A stretch of 20,209 nt of DNA from JAFGQJ01 sp964588525 (GTDB lineage Bacteria; Spirochaetota; Spirochaetia; SZUA-6; DRHE01). The notes below the pieces were generated by a model. The model did no database searches. It had not been told where the DNA came from and was given only the letters and a program-made list of their open reading frames with translations. Both the position numbers and the translations under genes were made by a program. Shown here one piece after another: positions 13,800 through 20,209 of this stretch (positions within the stretch are counted from its first letter, which is position 1; each line of letters begins with the position of its first letter). The stretch is taken from positions 1-20,209 of the forward strand of contig CAZPQC010000071.1 of the NCBI GenBank assembly GCA_964588525.1, written 5' to 3'.

Positions 13800-14858
13800 T
13801 TATTGTGTAAGTAGTTTTCTTCTGATTCCGATTGCTTCCAGCGCTCTGCTCCACGCCGATACAAAACTATTCCTGAACAGCGCAACCGGCCCAAACTCTT
13901 CATATTCTGGAGGAGTGATTCCGCTTTCCAGATAACCCCGTTTGAAATCAGGTAGCTTCTCCATCAGTTCATCAACAACATGGTCGGTCACGGGATTATA
14001 AAATCTTGAGACAACAGGAGGATCAAGCTCGATCAGCTTGTCAGCCGTTCCCAGCCAGTTGATGGTAATACACGCGGCGGCTCCCACCATCTCTGTGAAA
14101 TGCTGGAGCCCTCTTGCCCCACCGCCTATGAAGCCCACAACATACCCGCGCTCCCGAACAGTCTTATACACCTTGCGTGCAACCGCCATTCCTCCCTGCC
14201 AAAGTACATCCGGCGAGATATCGATTTTCTTGCTTTCTGCATACTTCTTCAGGTATTCATCGTATATGCCGGTTATATGAGAGAAGTATAACGGCGCTGG
14301 ATCATCCACGCCTTCAGCTACTCTTTCGTATAATTCACATACATCCAGAGCCTGCCTCACGGCAAAAACTTCGGTCGCGTTTATGGGAACTCTTTCCGCA
14401 ACGAGAACCTCCATTGCTCTTAGCCCATCTTCCGTGCACGGCACTTTTGCCATTATATTTTCACCTGCTAATCTGTTGAAGCGTGCATTTTCAATGATGA
14501 CCTCAGACTGCTCATGGTTGGGATCACCTTGTATACTCACATAACCGTATTTCCCTCTGCTTTTTTCGAAAAGCGGTACAAATATCTTGGACACGCCAGA
14601 GACTAATTTCCTCTGCAGAATGATCTGTACCCGATTGTTGTCGTCCGATTCTTCTATGGTTTCGTCCAGTAGCTTTCTTGCATATTCGGCTTCTTCAGGA
14701 TTGTCCAGCATCTTCCATGTGTACGAAGGATTCTGCGTACAACCTACAGCTCCGGCCTCGATAGCCAGTTCCGCCTCCTTTCGCGTTGCGTTATTGATCC
14801 AAAATCTTGTTGGAGTCTGGGCCGTAACGCGATGAAAGTAACCATTCTTGTGCATCAT
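13800..14858 (-). CDS. Transaldolase-family protein, divergent
   Basis: A 352-residue cytoplasmic protein with a GGTGGAGG ribosome binding site. It shows the transaldolase barrel: FWINNATRKEAELAIEAGAV then GCTQNPSY (strand 1 and the TTNPS-like loop), the Schiff-base segment IMAKVPCTEDGLRAMEVL with the candidate catalytic Lys, INATEVFAVRQA, YFSHITGIYDEYLKKYA and VVGFIGGGARGLQHFTEMVG. Family enzymes transfer or release a dihydroxyacetone unit through a Lys imine. The conserved Asp of strand 1 (as in FLDTA or WND) appears as Asn here (WINNA), so chemistry may differ. Neighbours are a beta-hydroxyacid dehydrogenase and a URO-D-family gene in the same orientation, with gaps of 118 and 176 bases. 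Probable role: aldol-type cleavage or transfer in the cluster's pathway; substrate unknown. Confidence 0.8.
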   Translation of the reverse strand: MMHKNGYFHRVTAQTPTRFWINNATRKEAELAIEAGAVGCTQNPSYTWKMLDNPEEAEYARKLLDETIEESDDNNRVQIILQRKLVSGVSKIFVPLFEKSRGKYGYVSIQGDPNHEQSEVIIENARFNRLAGENIMAKVPCTEDGLRAMEVLVAERVPINATEVFAVRQALDVCELYERVAEGVDDPAPLYFSHITGIYDEYLKKYAESKKIDISPDVLWQGGMAVARKVYKTVRERGYVVGFIGGGARGLQHFTEMVGAAACITINWLGTADKLIELDPPVVSRFYNPVTDHVVDELMEKLPDFKRGYLESGITPPEYEEFGPVALFRNSFVSAWSRALEAIGIRRKLLTQ

Positions 14859-14976
14859 ACTACCTCCACCAAATTGATTATTGTAGACTCAATTACCCGG
14901 AATTACGCTAAACTCGCGCGATATCAGTTGTTTCGCTCATTCCTCCATGTTCGCCGCATGCAGTTTCTTGGACACA

Positions 14977-15864
14977 CTACTTGCCTCCTACGTTGATCTT
15001 CAACACATCTTCCCAGAGCTTGATGATCGCCGGTTGGGACAGACTCCCCCTGCCCGACGCCCTCGCTGCTTTGAAAATCTCATGAACCAGTGCAGTTACG
15101 GGGAGCGGTACATCTTTGAACTTGCTGTGATCCAAGGCATATCCAAGATCTTTCCAGTGAATATTGACCGTCCCTCCGGGTCGGAAATCCTTCTTCAGAA
15201 TGGCGGGAGCACTTGCTTCAAGCACAGGTGATCCGGCCCAGCCATACCGGATCGCCTCAAACAACGTATCCAAATCGATACCGCTCTTCGCTCCCAGAGC
15301 AAATCCTTCGGCGATAGCAGCAAAGGTTATCCCGACGATCATGTTGTTGATAAGCTTCGCCACCTGTCCAGTTCCTGTCTCGCCCATTCTTACGACGGAT
15401 TCCCCCATCGTTCTAAGAAGCGGTAAGCATCTGTTGAAAATCTCTTGTTTCCCCCCCACCATGAATGCCAGCGTGCCTTCCCGGGCGGCTTTCTCACCTC
15501 CGCTCACCGGTGCATCCAAAAACTCGATATCCCTTTCCTGCAAATATTCGGCAATCTCTTGTGACGCCTTTGGGTCCGTAGTGCTGGTATCAATCACGAC
15601 TCCACCTGCGCTGAATACTTTTGCGACGCCCTGCGCACCTATCGTTACCTGTTTTACAACTTCGGAAGAGGGGAGGGACAACACGATTGTCGCTGCACTC
15701 TTTGCTACCTCTTGCAAAGAGTCGGCTTCATAGAACCCCTCTCCTTCTTCAAGTTTTTTTCTATATGCGTCGAAGGCGACAACGCTGTACTTCTTCGCGA
15801 CGTTCTTTGCCATGTTGGCACCCATCACTCCGAGACCGACAAATCCTACATTTTGTTCTTCCAA
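14977..15864 (-). CDS. Beta-hydroxyacid dehydrogenase (HIBADH / tartronate-semialdehyde-reductase family)
   Basis: A 295-residue NAD(P)-dependent oxidoreductase with a TTG start at 15864 preceded by GGGGGT. Seen: the Rossmann motif GFVGLGVMGANMAKN (about residues 7-21), VLSLPSSEVV, VIDTSTTDP, the substrate-binding motif FLDAPVSGGEKAAREGTLA (about 115-133), the catalytic region TGTGQVAKLINNMIVG with the essential Lys, and DLGYALD near the end. Length and motif order match 3-hydroxyisobutyrate, 2-hydroxy-3-oxopropionate and sulfolactaldehyde reductases, which cannot be told apart by eye. It probably interconverts a 3-carbon or 4-carbon semialdehyde with the corresponding hydroxyacid in this pathway, next to the transaldolase-like enzyme. 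Confidence 0.88.
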   Translation of the reverse strand: MEEQNVGFVGLGVMGANMAKNVAKKYSVVAFDAYRKKLEEGEGFYEADSLQEVAKSAATIVLSLPSSEVVKQVTIGAQGVAKVFSAGGVVIDTSTTDPKASQEIAEYLQERDIEFLDAPVSGGEKAAREGTLAFMVGGKQEIFNRCLPLLRTMGESVVRMGETGTGQVAKLINNMIVGITFAAIAEGFALGAKSGIDLDTLFEAIRYGWAGSPVLEASAPAILKKDFRPGGTVNIHWKDLGYALDHSKFKDVPLPVTALVHEIFKAARASGRGSLSQPAIIKLWEDVLKINVGGK

Positions 15865-15979
15865 CTACTTACCCCCAAATGCACCCCGAAATTCTAATGG
15901 ATTGATTTGGTCGCAGGGCAGCTTACCTCGGCGGTGCAAGTCATTCTGTTAGGAACAGGGAAGCCAGTGGGTCCACCTC

Positions 15980-16402
15980 CTAGCCGAACTCTGAGGTGCT
16001 GTAGGAGAAGCGGAAATCCAGCTTCACGGTCTCCTTCAGCGTGAGGGCTACCGGGCAAGTGTAGGCCGCTTCTTCCAGAGCTTCCCTCTGTTCCTTCGTG
16101 CACTTCGGGGATAGCTTGAAATCCGCCGAAAGCTTCCCGACTCTCCGGGGTCCTTCCACGATGTGTTTCTCTACTTCCACAGATGAACCCTCGAAGTTAC
16201 ACCCAATTTTGTCGGCTAACTTACCCATGGTGGTTAGGGCACAGCAACCGAGAGAACAGGCCAACAGGTCTGTGGGTGAAAAGTAGCGTCCCGTCCCCCC
16301 GACATCCACCGGCGCAGTAGTCGTTATCTCGGACTTTGACGGGCCGTGAACGTTCTTCACTGTCTGTTCCCCGACATATTTGGAATTCATTTTAACACCC
16401 AT
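15980..16402 (-). CDS. OsmC/Ohr-family protein
   Basis: A 140-residue protein with a strong GAGGAGG ribosome binding site before ATG 16402. Seen: the first Cys region FSPTDLLACSLGCCALTTMG (about residues 41-60) and the second Cys in AYTCPVALTLKETV. These two cysteines are the redox pair of the OsmC family, which reduces organic hydroperoxides; some members instead act on sulfur compounds. It lies inside the catabolic operon, 38 bases from the DUF6282 gene and 115 bases before the dehydrogenase gene, an uncommon setting for a peroxide-defence gene. It may protect oxygen- or peroxide-sensitive Fe-S enzymes such as aconitase X, or act in the pathway itself. Both are inference. Confidence 0.85.
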   Translation of the reverse strand: MGVKMNSKYVGEQTVKNVHGPSKSEITTTAPVDVGGTGRYFSPTDLLACSLGCCALTTMGKLADKIGCNFEGSSVEVEKHIVEGPRRVGKLSADFKLSPKCTKEQREALEEAAYTCPVALTLKETVKLDFRFSYSTSEFG

Positions 16403-16440
16403 TGTATCCTCCTCGTTAATGCAGATGGGGATATATAATC

Positions 16441-17298
16441 CTACAGATCCAATAGAAAAGCTGGATTCTGCCTAACCATGGTATTGATCTCTTCCGTGCT
16501 AATTCCAACTGCCAAAAGACCATTACAGAAGATCCGCATTCCTTCCGCTGGCGACGGGTGATAAGGTTGACCAAAATCCGTCGCCAAAACGACCTTGCCC
16601 GCTCCAACAGCTTTTATGGTCGCCACGAAATTCTCCATTTTAATATTTACAGAGGAAATCGGCATGGCTGAAAAAAGGCAGAGCTCCATATACGCGCCAA
16701 GCTCCGACAACTCGGCCTGCCTGGCCACGGAAAGGTCAGGAACCGTACTGTACGGATGAGTGACTACGATCTTCTTAACCCCATGGCGCAGTGCCTCCTT
16801 TACCAGCACGCCGATCTCCTCTGAGGAACTGTGAGAAGTTCCGAGGATCACGTTCGCCGAGGCAATCAAATCCAAAATTTCGTGCATCTGAGGGATGAGC
16901 TCCCCCTCATGTAGTATTGATATCCCCCCTTCATTACCCCTGACAGCCCCCTTGAAGTTCGACACTTTCAGCAGGTGTGCCTTTGAGTAGAACGAAGGCA
17001 TCCAGATCTCTTTTCCGCCATAACGGATGGCCGCTTCTACCGCGCTGGGATTGATGCCGCCGACGGGAGGATTCAGGACTACTCCGCCGAAGCAGTCGAT
17101 TCCCTCCACAAGAGAATTTACGAGCGCCATTCTGTCAGCGTTCAGGCAGTAGTGACACTTTGACACAATCGCTCTCATTCCGTACTCTTTTGCGTCGCGC
17201 AGCATCTCCACTTCCGTCATGAGTCTCGGGTGGAAATCAGGTAACGCGTGGACATGCATGTCAACGGCACCTTCCAGTATTTCGTAAGCCTTGAGCAT
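16441..17298 (-). CDS. DUF6282-type metal-dependent hydrolase
   Basis: A 285-residue TIM-barrel, amidohydrolase-like protein. ATG 17298 has GAGAGG upstream, which lies inside the last codons of the preceding gene. Seen: VDMHVHALPDFHPR (about residues 12-25) with the HxH metal motif, VSKCHYCLNAD, ILGTSHSSSEEIGVLV, IVVTHPYSTVPDLS and ATDFGQPYHPSPAEGM with the late Asp ligand. These elements and the length match the family annotated DUF6282, a group near amidohydrolases and PHP-type hydrolases with no established substrate known to me. It follows the aconitase X small subunit by 5 bases, so the two are closely co-expressed. It probably hydrolyses a lactone, an amide or a similar bond in the pathway. 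Confidence 0.75.
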   Translation of the reverse strand: MLKAYEILEGAVDMHVHALPDFHPRLMTEVEMLRDAKEYGMRAIVSKCHYCLNADRMALVNSLVEGIDCFGGVVLNPPVGGINPSAVEAAIRYGGKEIWMPSFYSKAHLLKVSNFKGAVRGNEGGISILHEGELIPQMHEILDLIASANVILGTSHSSSEEIGVLVKEALRHGVKKIVVTHPYSTVPDLSVARQAELSELGAYMELCLFSAMPISSVNIKMENFVATIKAVGAGKVVLATDFGQPYHPSPAEGMRIFCNGLLAVGISTEEINTMVRQNPAFLLDL

Positions 17299-17303
17299 AG
17301 CGG

Positions 17304-17741
17304 CTACCTCTCGTTATTATTAGTCGAATGCTTTTTGTGCACTTTTATCACACCTTCATCGGCGTTTACCTCTACCCAGTCGCCGGTTGTGATTTCAACC
17401 AGTGGGTCGCAATCGCAACCGTACACCATTGGTATCTCAGATAGGATGGCCGCAACCACAGTGGTTGGATTTGCAACTTGGTTTATAATCGCCCGAGGAG
17501 CGTTTCCGTACCTCTTCAGAAAATAGCAGCTATAGGGATCGTTGGTCGATCCCTTGCCCGTAGGGTATATTAATATCTTGTCTGCAATGCTCTTGCCCTT
17601 CAGACAGTGGTTGGGTTCCTCTACAACCCCTGTTTTTAAAACTGGTGTTCCGCCGAAGGCAATCATATCTGTGGAGATGATTGCCTCCCCTTCGGCTCTT
17701 CCCCCCGAGGCGCATCTACAATTTATTACAATCTCCCGCAT
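17304..17741 (-). CDS. Aconitase X small subunit (DUF126 swivel domain)
   Basis: A 145-residue small subunit of a two-chain aconitase X dehydratase. Seen: RAEGEAIISTDMIAFGG (about residues 15-31), where family members carry the GxALVS..ISFWGG pattern, then CLKGKSIADKILIYPTGKGS, APRAIINQVANPTTVVAAIL and IPMVYG. This swivel domain closes over the active site of the large subunit. It starts one base after the stop of the large subunit (TAATATG), with GGAAGGTGGAG upstream, so stoichiometric expression is expected. Aconitase X enzymes include cis-3-hydroxyproline dehydratase and phosphomevalonate dehydratase. The context here fits neither, so the substrate is open. Confidence 0.88.
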   Translation of the reverse strand: MREIVINCRCASGGRAEGEAIISTDMIAFGGTPVLKTGVVEEPNHCLKGKSIADKILIYPTGKGSTNDPYSCYFLKRYGNAPRAIINQVANPTTVVAAILSEIPMVYGCDCDPLVEITTGDWVEVNADEGVIKVHKKHSTNNNER

Positions 17742-17742
17742 A

Positions 17743-19029
17743 TTAGCTTCTCCACCTTCCTGTTAGGGCAGCCTCAATGCACTGCCTCATGCTACCGAAA
17801 TGGGTTCCCACACACCCGCCAGAATGGGCCCCAATATAGTGAGCGTTCTTCGCGGAGTTAGTTGCCACAGTGCGTACACCAAGCTCCTTACCGTATCGCC
17901 CGAAAATGGTCGACCCGGGGCACATCCCGCTAACGACAACCCCACCCGAACTCTCGATCGTCTCTACAATACCCATCTGCTGCCCTAGCTTGTACTTTAT
18001 CGTCGAGGTCGCGACCAGCAGCACCACGTTGGGGTTGACCGTTTTCCCCTCAAGTAAAGCTGCGATCTCCCGGAGCTCGTTCAAGGAGCAGTGCGGGCAG
18101 CCAAGGGCAACGTAATCCATTTTCTCTCCCTTTGCTGTGTTAAGCCGCTCGTAGGAAGACTTCAGTTCCTTTTTGCCAATGACAAACCGATCTTTCGGCT
18201 TTCTTCCGCCAAAGGCCATCTCCAGGCTGTCGGCCTCGGGAGTAACACCTTCCACATGGATCAAGCCGATCCCGGCGCTGACGGCTAAGGGCACGCATAG
18301 GTACTTGCAGTCGGTTTCGTCCATGTCTCGGGGCAGCCCCCTGAATACCGGAATCCTGTCAACAGCCACCCGGCCTACATAGTAACCGATCGCGTTGTAG
18401 TCGGCGTCGTTCAGCTTTTCCCCAGTCAATTCTCGATCGATTTCTATCAGAACCTGACCGTATCTATTTTCCTTCAAGTGCAGCCCGTAGCGCGGCGTCA
18501 CCCCCGTAACCGCGACGGCCAACGCCGTCGCGCCCGTCTCTCGATTCACCCTTGCACCATTGAAGGAATTGTTGAACAGAATTTGAACCGACTCTGCACC
18601 TCCCAGGTGGTCTCCCCTGCGGTAGAAAAAATCGAAAAAGGGAGTGCAAGAGTAATTTGGAATCGCCCCCCGCCCTTCATACTCAGCCTTACTTTCATCG
18701 AAGGTCTGCTTCATTTCTTTGACGAACGATCGAGGTATCCTCAATGCGTCCGCCTTCTCCAGATCCAGCATCAGAGCGTTGGTCGTGCTCGGAACCGCGA
18801 ACCTCTTTACATCCTCCATGAGTGGACGTGTTATCTCCCTTCCCCACTCTGCCGCCTCATTATTGAAGAATAATGACATCTCCGGAATAACCAAGTGGGA
18901 GGAGCGAACGGGTACCATGTCGGCTGCATCGAACACCTCCCCCACTCTGATGAGCATCTCGATCGACCGTTGAGTGCCTCTACCGTACTCTCCGTCCAGC
19001 ATCTGTTGTTGTTTTTCAGTCAGCCTCAT
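17743..19029 (-). CDS. Aconitase X catalytic (large) subunit, DUF521
   Basis: A 428-residue Fe-S dehydratase subunit. Seen: LTEKQQQMLDGEYGRG at the start, VPVRSSHLVIPEMSLFF, NYSCTPFF (about residues 124-131), the segment VALGCPHCSLNELREIAALL (about 316-335), VVSGMCPGST and the terminal TNSAKNAHYIGAHSGG. The cysteines in the SCTPFF, GCPHCS and GMCPGS motifs are the likely cluster ligands and substrate-site residues. Family enzymes dehydrate or isomerise hydroxy-acid-type substrates. The start codon lies within the 3' end of the regulator gene (14-base overlap) and has AAGGGGA upstream. This is the clearest enzyme of the cluster and probably sets its chemistry: loss of water from a beta-hydroxyacid. 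Confidence 0.9.
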   Translation of the reverse strand: MRLTEKQQQMLDGEYGRGTQRSIEMLIRVGEVFDAADMVPVRSSHLVIPEMSLFFNNEAAEWGREITRPLMEDVKRFAVPSTTNALMLDLEKADALRIPRSFVKEMKQTFDESKAEYEGRGAIPNYSCTPFFDFFYRRGDHLGGAESVQILFNNSFNGARVNRETGATALAVAVTGVTPRYGLHLKENRYGQVLIEIDRELTGEKLNDADYNAIGYYVGRVAVDRIPVFRGLPRDMDETDCKYLCVPLAVSAGIGLIHVEGVTPEADSLEMAFGGRKPKDRFVIGKKELKSSYERLNTAKGEKMDYVALGCPHCSLNELREIAALLEGKTVNPNVVLLVATSTIKYKLGQQMGIVETIESSGGVVVSGMCPGSTIFGRYGKELGVRTVATNSAKNAHYIGAHSGGCVGTHFGSMRQCIEAALTGRWRS

Positions 19030-19783
19030 GGTTCCCCTTTATTCCTAGTGTAGTAAATTCTTTGTGCTTCTCTCTGGCCTCGTTTATAAAGCTCTCGATA
19101 TGATCCTCAATGGCCTTTCGAACCTCACTATTATTCCTGCTGATAATAGCCTCGTATATCTTCTGATGCTGCTTGGCCGCGTTGATCTGGCTGTCCTGCT
19201 TGCCCTTCATGATATAGGTCAGGGTCGAGAGTAGCCGGTGCATATTCGAGGTGAGGTGAAGCAAGATCAGATTGTTGGTGGCTTCGGCTATGGCCATGTG
19301 GAACTCGTACCCTTTGCCGATGTTCTCCTTGATCTTAAGGAAATCGTTTTCGCTCCCATTCTTGATGGCCTCCTGCGCAACCGCCACGTCCAGACTCTTG
19401 CGCACCGGCATGAAGTCGATGAGATTGTCCACCTCACGTTCCAGGTAATCCTTGAGGGAACTGATGAGTTCCGCCGTCAAGGGGCGGACGAAATAGCCGT
19501 GCTGCTTTCTGTTCTCGAGCAGGCCGGCAAACGTCAGCTTGCTAAGTGCTTCACGTAGGCTCGGCCTGCCCACGTTTAATATTTTAGATAGATCTCGCTC
19601 GTTGGGCAGTTTTTCTCCCGGTTTTAGCTGCTTCGAGAAGATCATAGATTTTATCTGATCGAATATTTCATCTGACAACGTTTTTCGATTTTCTATCGGC
19701 GTGAATTTCGATTTCAATCTGTCTGTGATTTCCACGTTGCTCGTGGGCACAGCTAATTGTGTGGCATTTCCTGTTTTGGTCAT
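19016..19783 (-). CDS. FadR-type GntR transcriptional regulator (FCD domain)
   Basis: A 255-residue regulator. ATG 19783 (or the GTG at 19786) follows GGGAAAGGG, which overlaps the stop of the SDR gene. N-terminal winged helix at about residues 35-100: LSDEIFDQIKSMI, LKPGEKLPNERDLSKILNVG, RPSLREALSKLTFAGLLENR and GYFVR. The C-terminal FCD domain has YEFHMAIAEATNN (His ligand), HQKIYEAI and AIEDHIESF, positioned like the metal-binding residues of FCD regulators that sense hydroxy acids and sugar acids. An N-terminal extension of about 30 residues precedes the wing. It sits inside the operon and overlaps the aconitase X gene, so it probably controls this pathway in response to a carboxylate substrate or intermediate. 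I could not find a convincing TNGTNNNACNA operator within the window; it probably lies upstream of the cut edge. Confidence 0.88.
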   Translation of the reverse strand: MTKTGNATQLAVPTSNVEITDRLKSKFTPIENRKTLSDEIFDQIKSMIFSKQLKPGEKLPNERDLSKILNVGRPSLREALSKLTFAGLLENRKQHGYFVRPLTAELISSLKDYLEREVDNLIDFMPVRKSLDVAVAQEAIKNGSENDFLKIKENIGKGYEFHMAIAEATNNLILLHLTSNMHRLLSTLTYIMKGKQDSQINAAKQHQKIYEAIISRNNSEVRKAIEDHIESFINEAREKHKEFTTLGIKGNHEAD

Positions 19784-19798
19784 CACGATACCCTTTCC

Positions 19799-20209
19799 CT
19801 ACGGCATGTACCATCCGCCGTTGACGTCGAAAGTCGCGCCTGTCGTGTTGTTCGACAGGTCAGAAGCTAAAAAGATAACCGTATATGCGATCTCTTCCCG
19901 CTTACCGATTCTCTTAAGAGGTATCTTCTCGGCCATCGCCTGGTTTACCTCCGGCGTGTTACGCAGATTGGTCGGCCCTTCGATCGGACCCGGTGCCACT
20001 GTGTTCACCCGTATCCCCTGCGACGCCACATCCCGGGCCGCACACTTTGTCATGCAGATAATGGCCGCTTTGGACATGCTGTACGGCGCGCCAGGTGGTC
20101 CCCCGTTACACGTGTATGCCGAAGCCGAGGCGATGTTCACGATAGATCCTCTTTTCTGCTCCAGCATCACCTTGAGAACTTCCCGCGTGCAGGTGAATGT
20201 GCCCTTCAG
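19799..20209 (-). CDS. Short-chain dehydrogenase/reductase (SDR), N-terminus outside window
   Basis: The last 136 residues of an SDR oxidoreductase; the frame runs off the right edge, with LKGTFTCTREVLKVMLEQ at the border, so the Rossmann glycine motif is not visible. Seen: the catalytic Ser region GSIVNIASASAYTC, the YSMSK motif (YxxxK), IRVNTVAPGPI, IPLKRIGKREEIAYTVIFLA and the C-terminal GATFDVNGGWYMP. These are classical SDR features; family length is about 250. It is the first visible gene of the operon, 15 bases before the regulator. It probably oxidises an alcohol group of the pathway substrate to a ketone. Confidence 0.88.
   Translation of the reverse strand: MKGTFTCTREVLKVMLEQKRGSIVNIASASAYTCNGGPPGAPYSMSKAAIICMTKCAARDVASQGIRVNTVAPGPIEGPTNLRNTPEVNQAMAEKIPLKRIGKREEIAYTVIFLASDLSNNTTGATFDVNGGWYMP

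Noticed and set aside
14859..14976. FadR operator in the gap before the transaldolase gene (TTGTAGACTCA)
   Set aside because: The half-site spacing does not fit TNGTNNNACNA and the symmetry is poor.
17304..19029. Assignment of the AcnX pair as cis-3-hydroxyproline dehydratase
   Set aside because: No pyrroline-carboxylate reductase, racemase or proline catabolic gene is nearby, and the neighbours point to a different pathway.

Overview
The window looks like a moderately to highly GC-rich bacterial chromosome. A spirochaete or a similar anaerobe is my best guess, from the protein styles: TPM-domain proteins with a spirochaete-like signal peptide, a receiver-PilZ protein, an iron-dependent alcohol dehydrogenase and a sigma-54-type promoter. 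No rRNA, tRNA or taxonomic marker gene is present, so the assignment is weak. I see no CRISPR array.

Left part (1-6800, mostly + strand). This holds the C-terminal part of a DUF4143-type ATPase, a secreted lipoprotein, an iron-containing alcohol dehydrogenase, a decayed membrane-protein locus (3507-4149), a short operon behind a good sigma-54 promoter, a small coiled-coil protein on the - strand and a SAM methyltransferase. The sigma-54 operon encodes the front part of an RtcR-type CARF sensor domain, interrupted by an in-frame TGA, followed by a metallo-beta-lactamase-fold hydrolase. A remnant of an endonuclease/phosphatase-family gene lies beside it on the - strand.

Middle part (6800-11150). 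A nucleotidyltransferase and its small partner (toxin-antitoxin-like) lie on the - strand. Next come two convergent TPM-domain proteins and a receiver-like/PilZ protein. A broken CsgG-like fragment ends the region.

Mobile debris (11270-12450). The 3' end of a group II intron (domains V and VI) runs directly into a frameshifted IS91-family transposase. The transposase in turn runs into a truncated cysteine-desulfurase-like gene on the - strand.

Right part (12448-20209, all - strand). This is a compact operon-like catabolic cluster. In transcription order it encodes an SDR oxidoreductase (cut by the window edge), a FadR-type regulator, aconitase X large and small subunits, a DUF6282 metal-dependent hydrolase, an OsmC-family protein, a beta-hydroxyacid dehydrogenase, a transaldolase-like protein and a URO-D-family protein. 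The broken desulfurase is translationally coupled to the URO-D gene by TGATG. The combination suggests dehydration, oxidoreduction and aldol-type cleavage of a hydroxy-acid or sugar-acid substrate. It matches no pathway that I can name, and it is the best candidate here for an undescribed system. Base composition of this cluster appears lower in GC than the left half, and mobile debris bounds one side, so horizontal acquisition is plausible.
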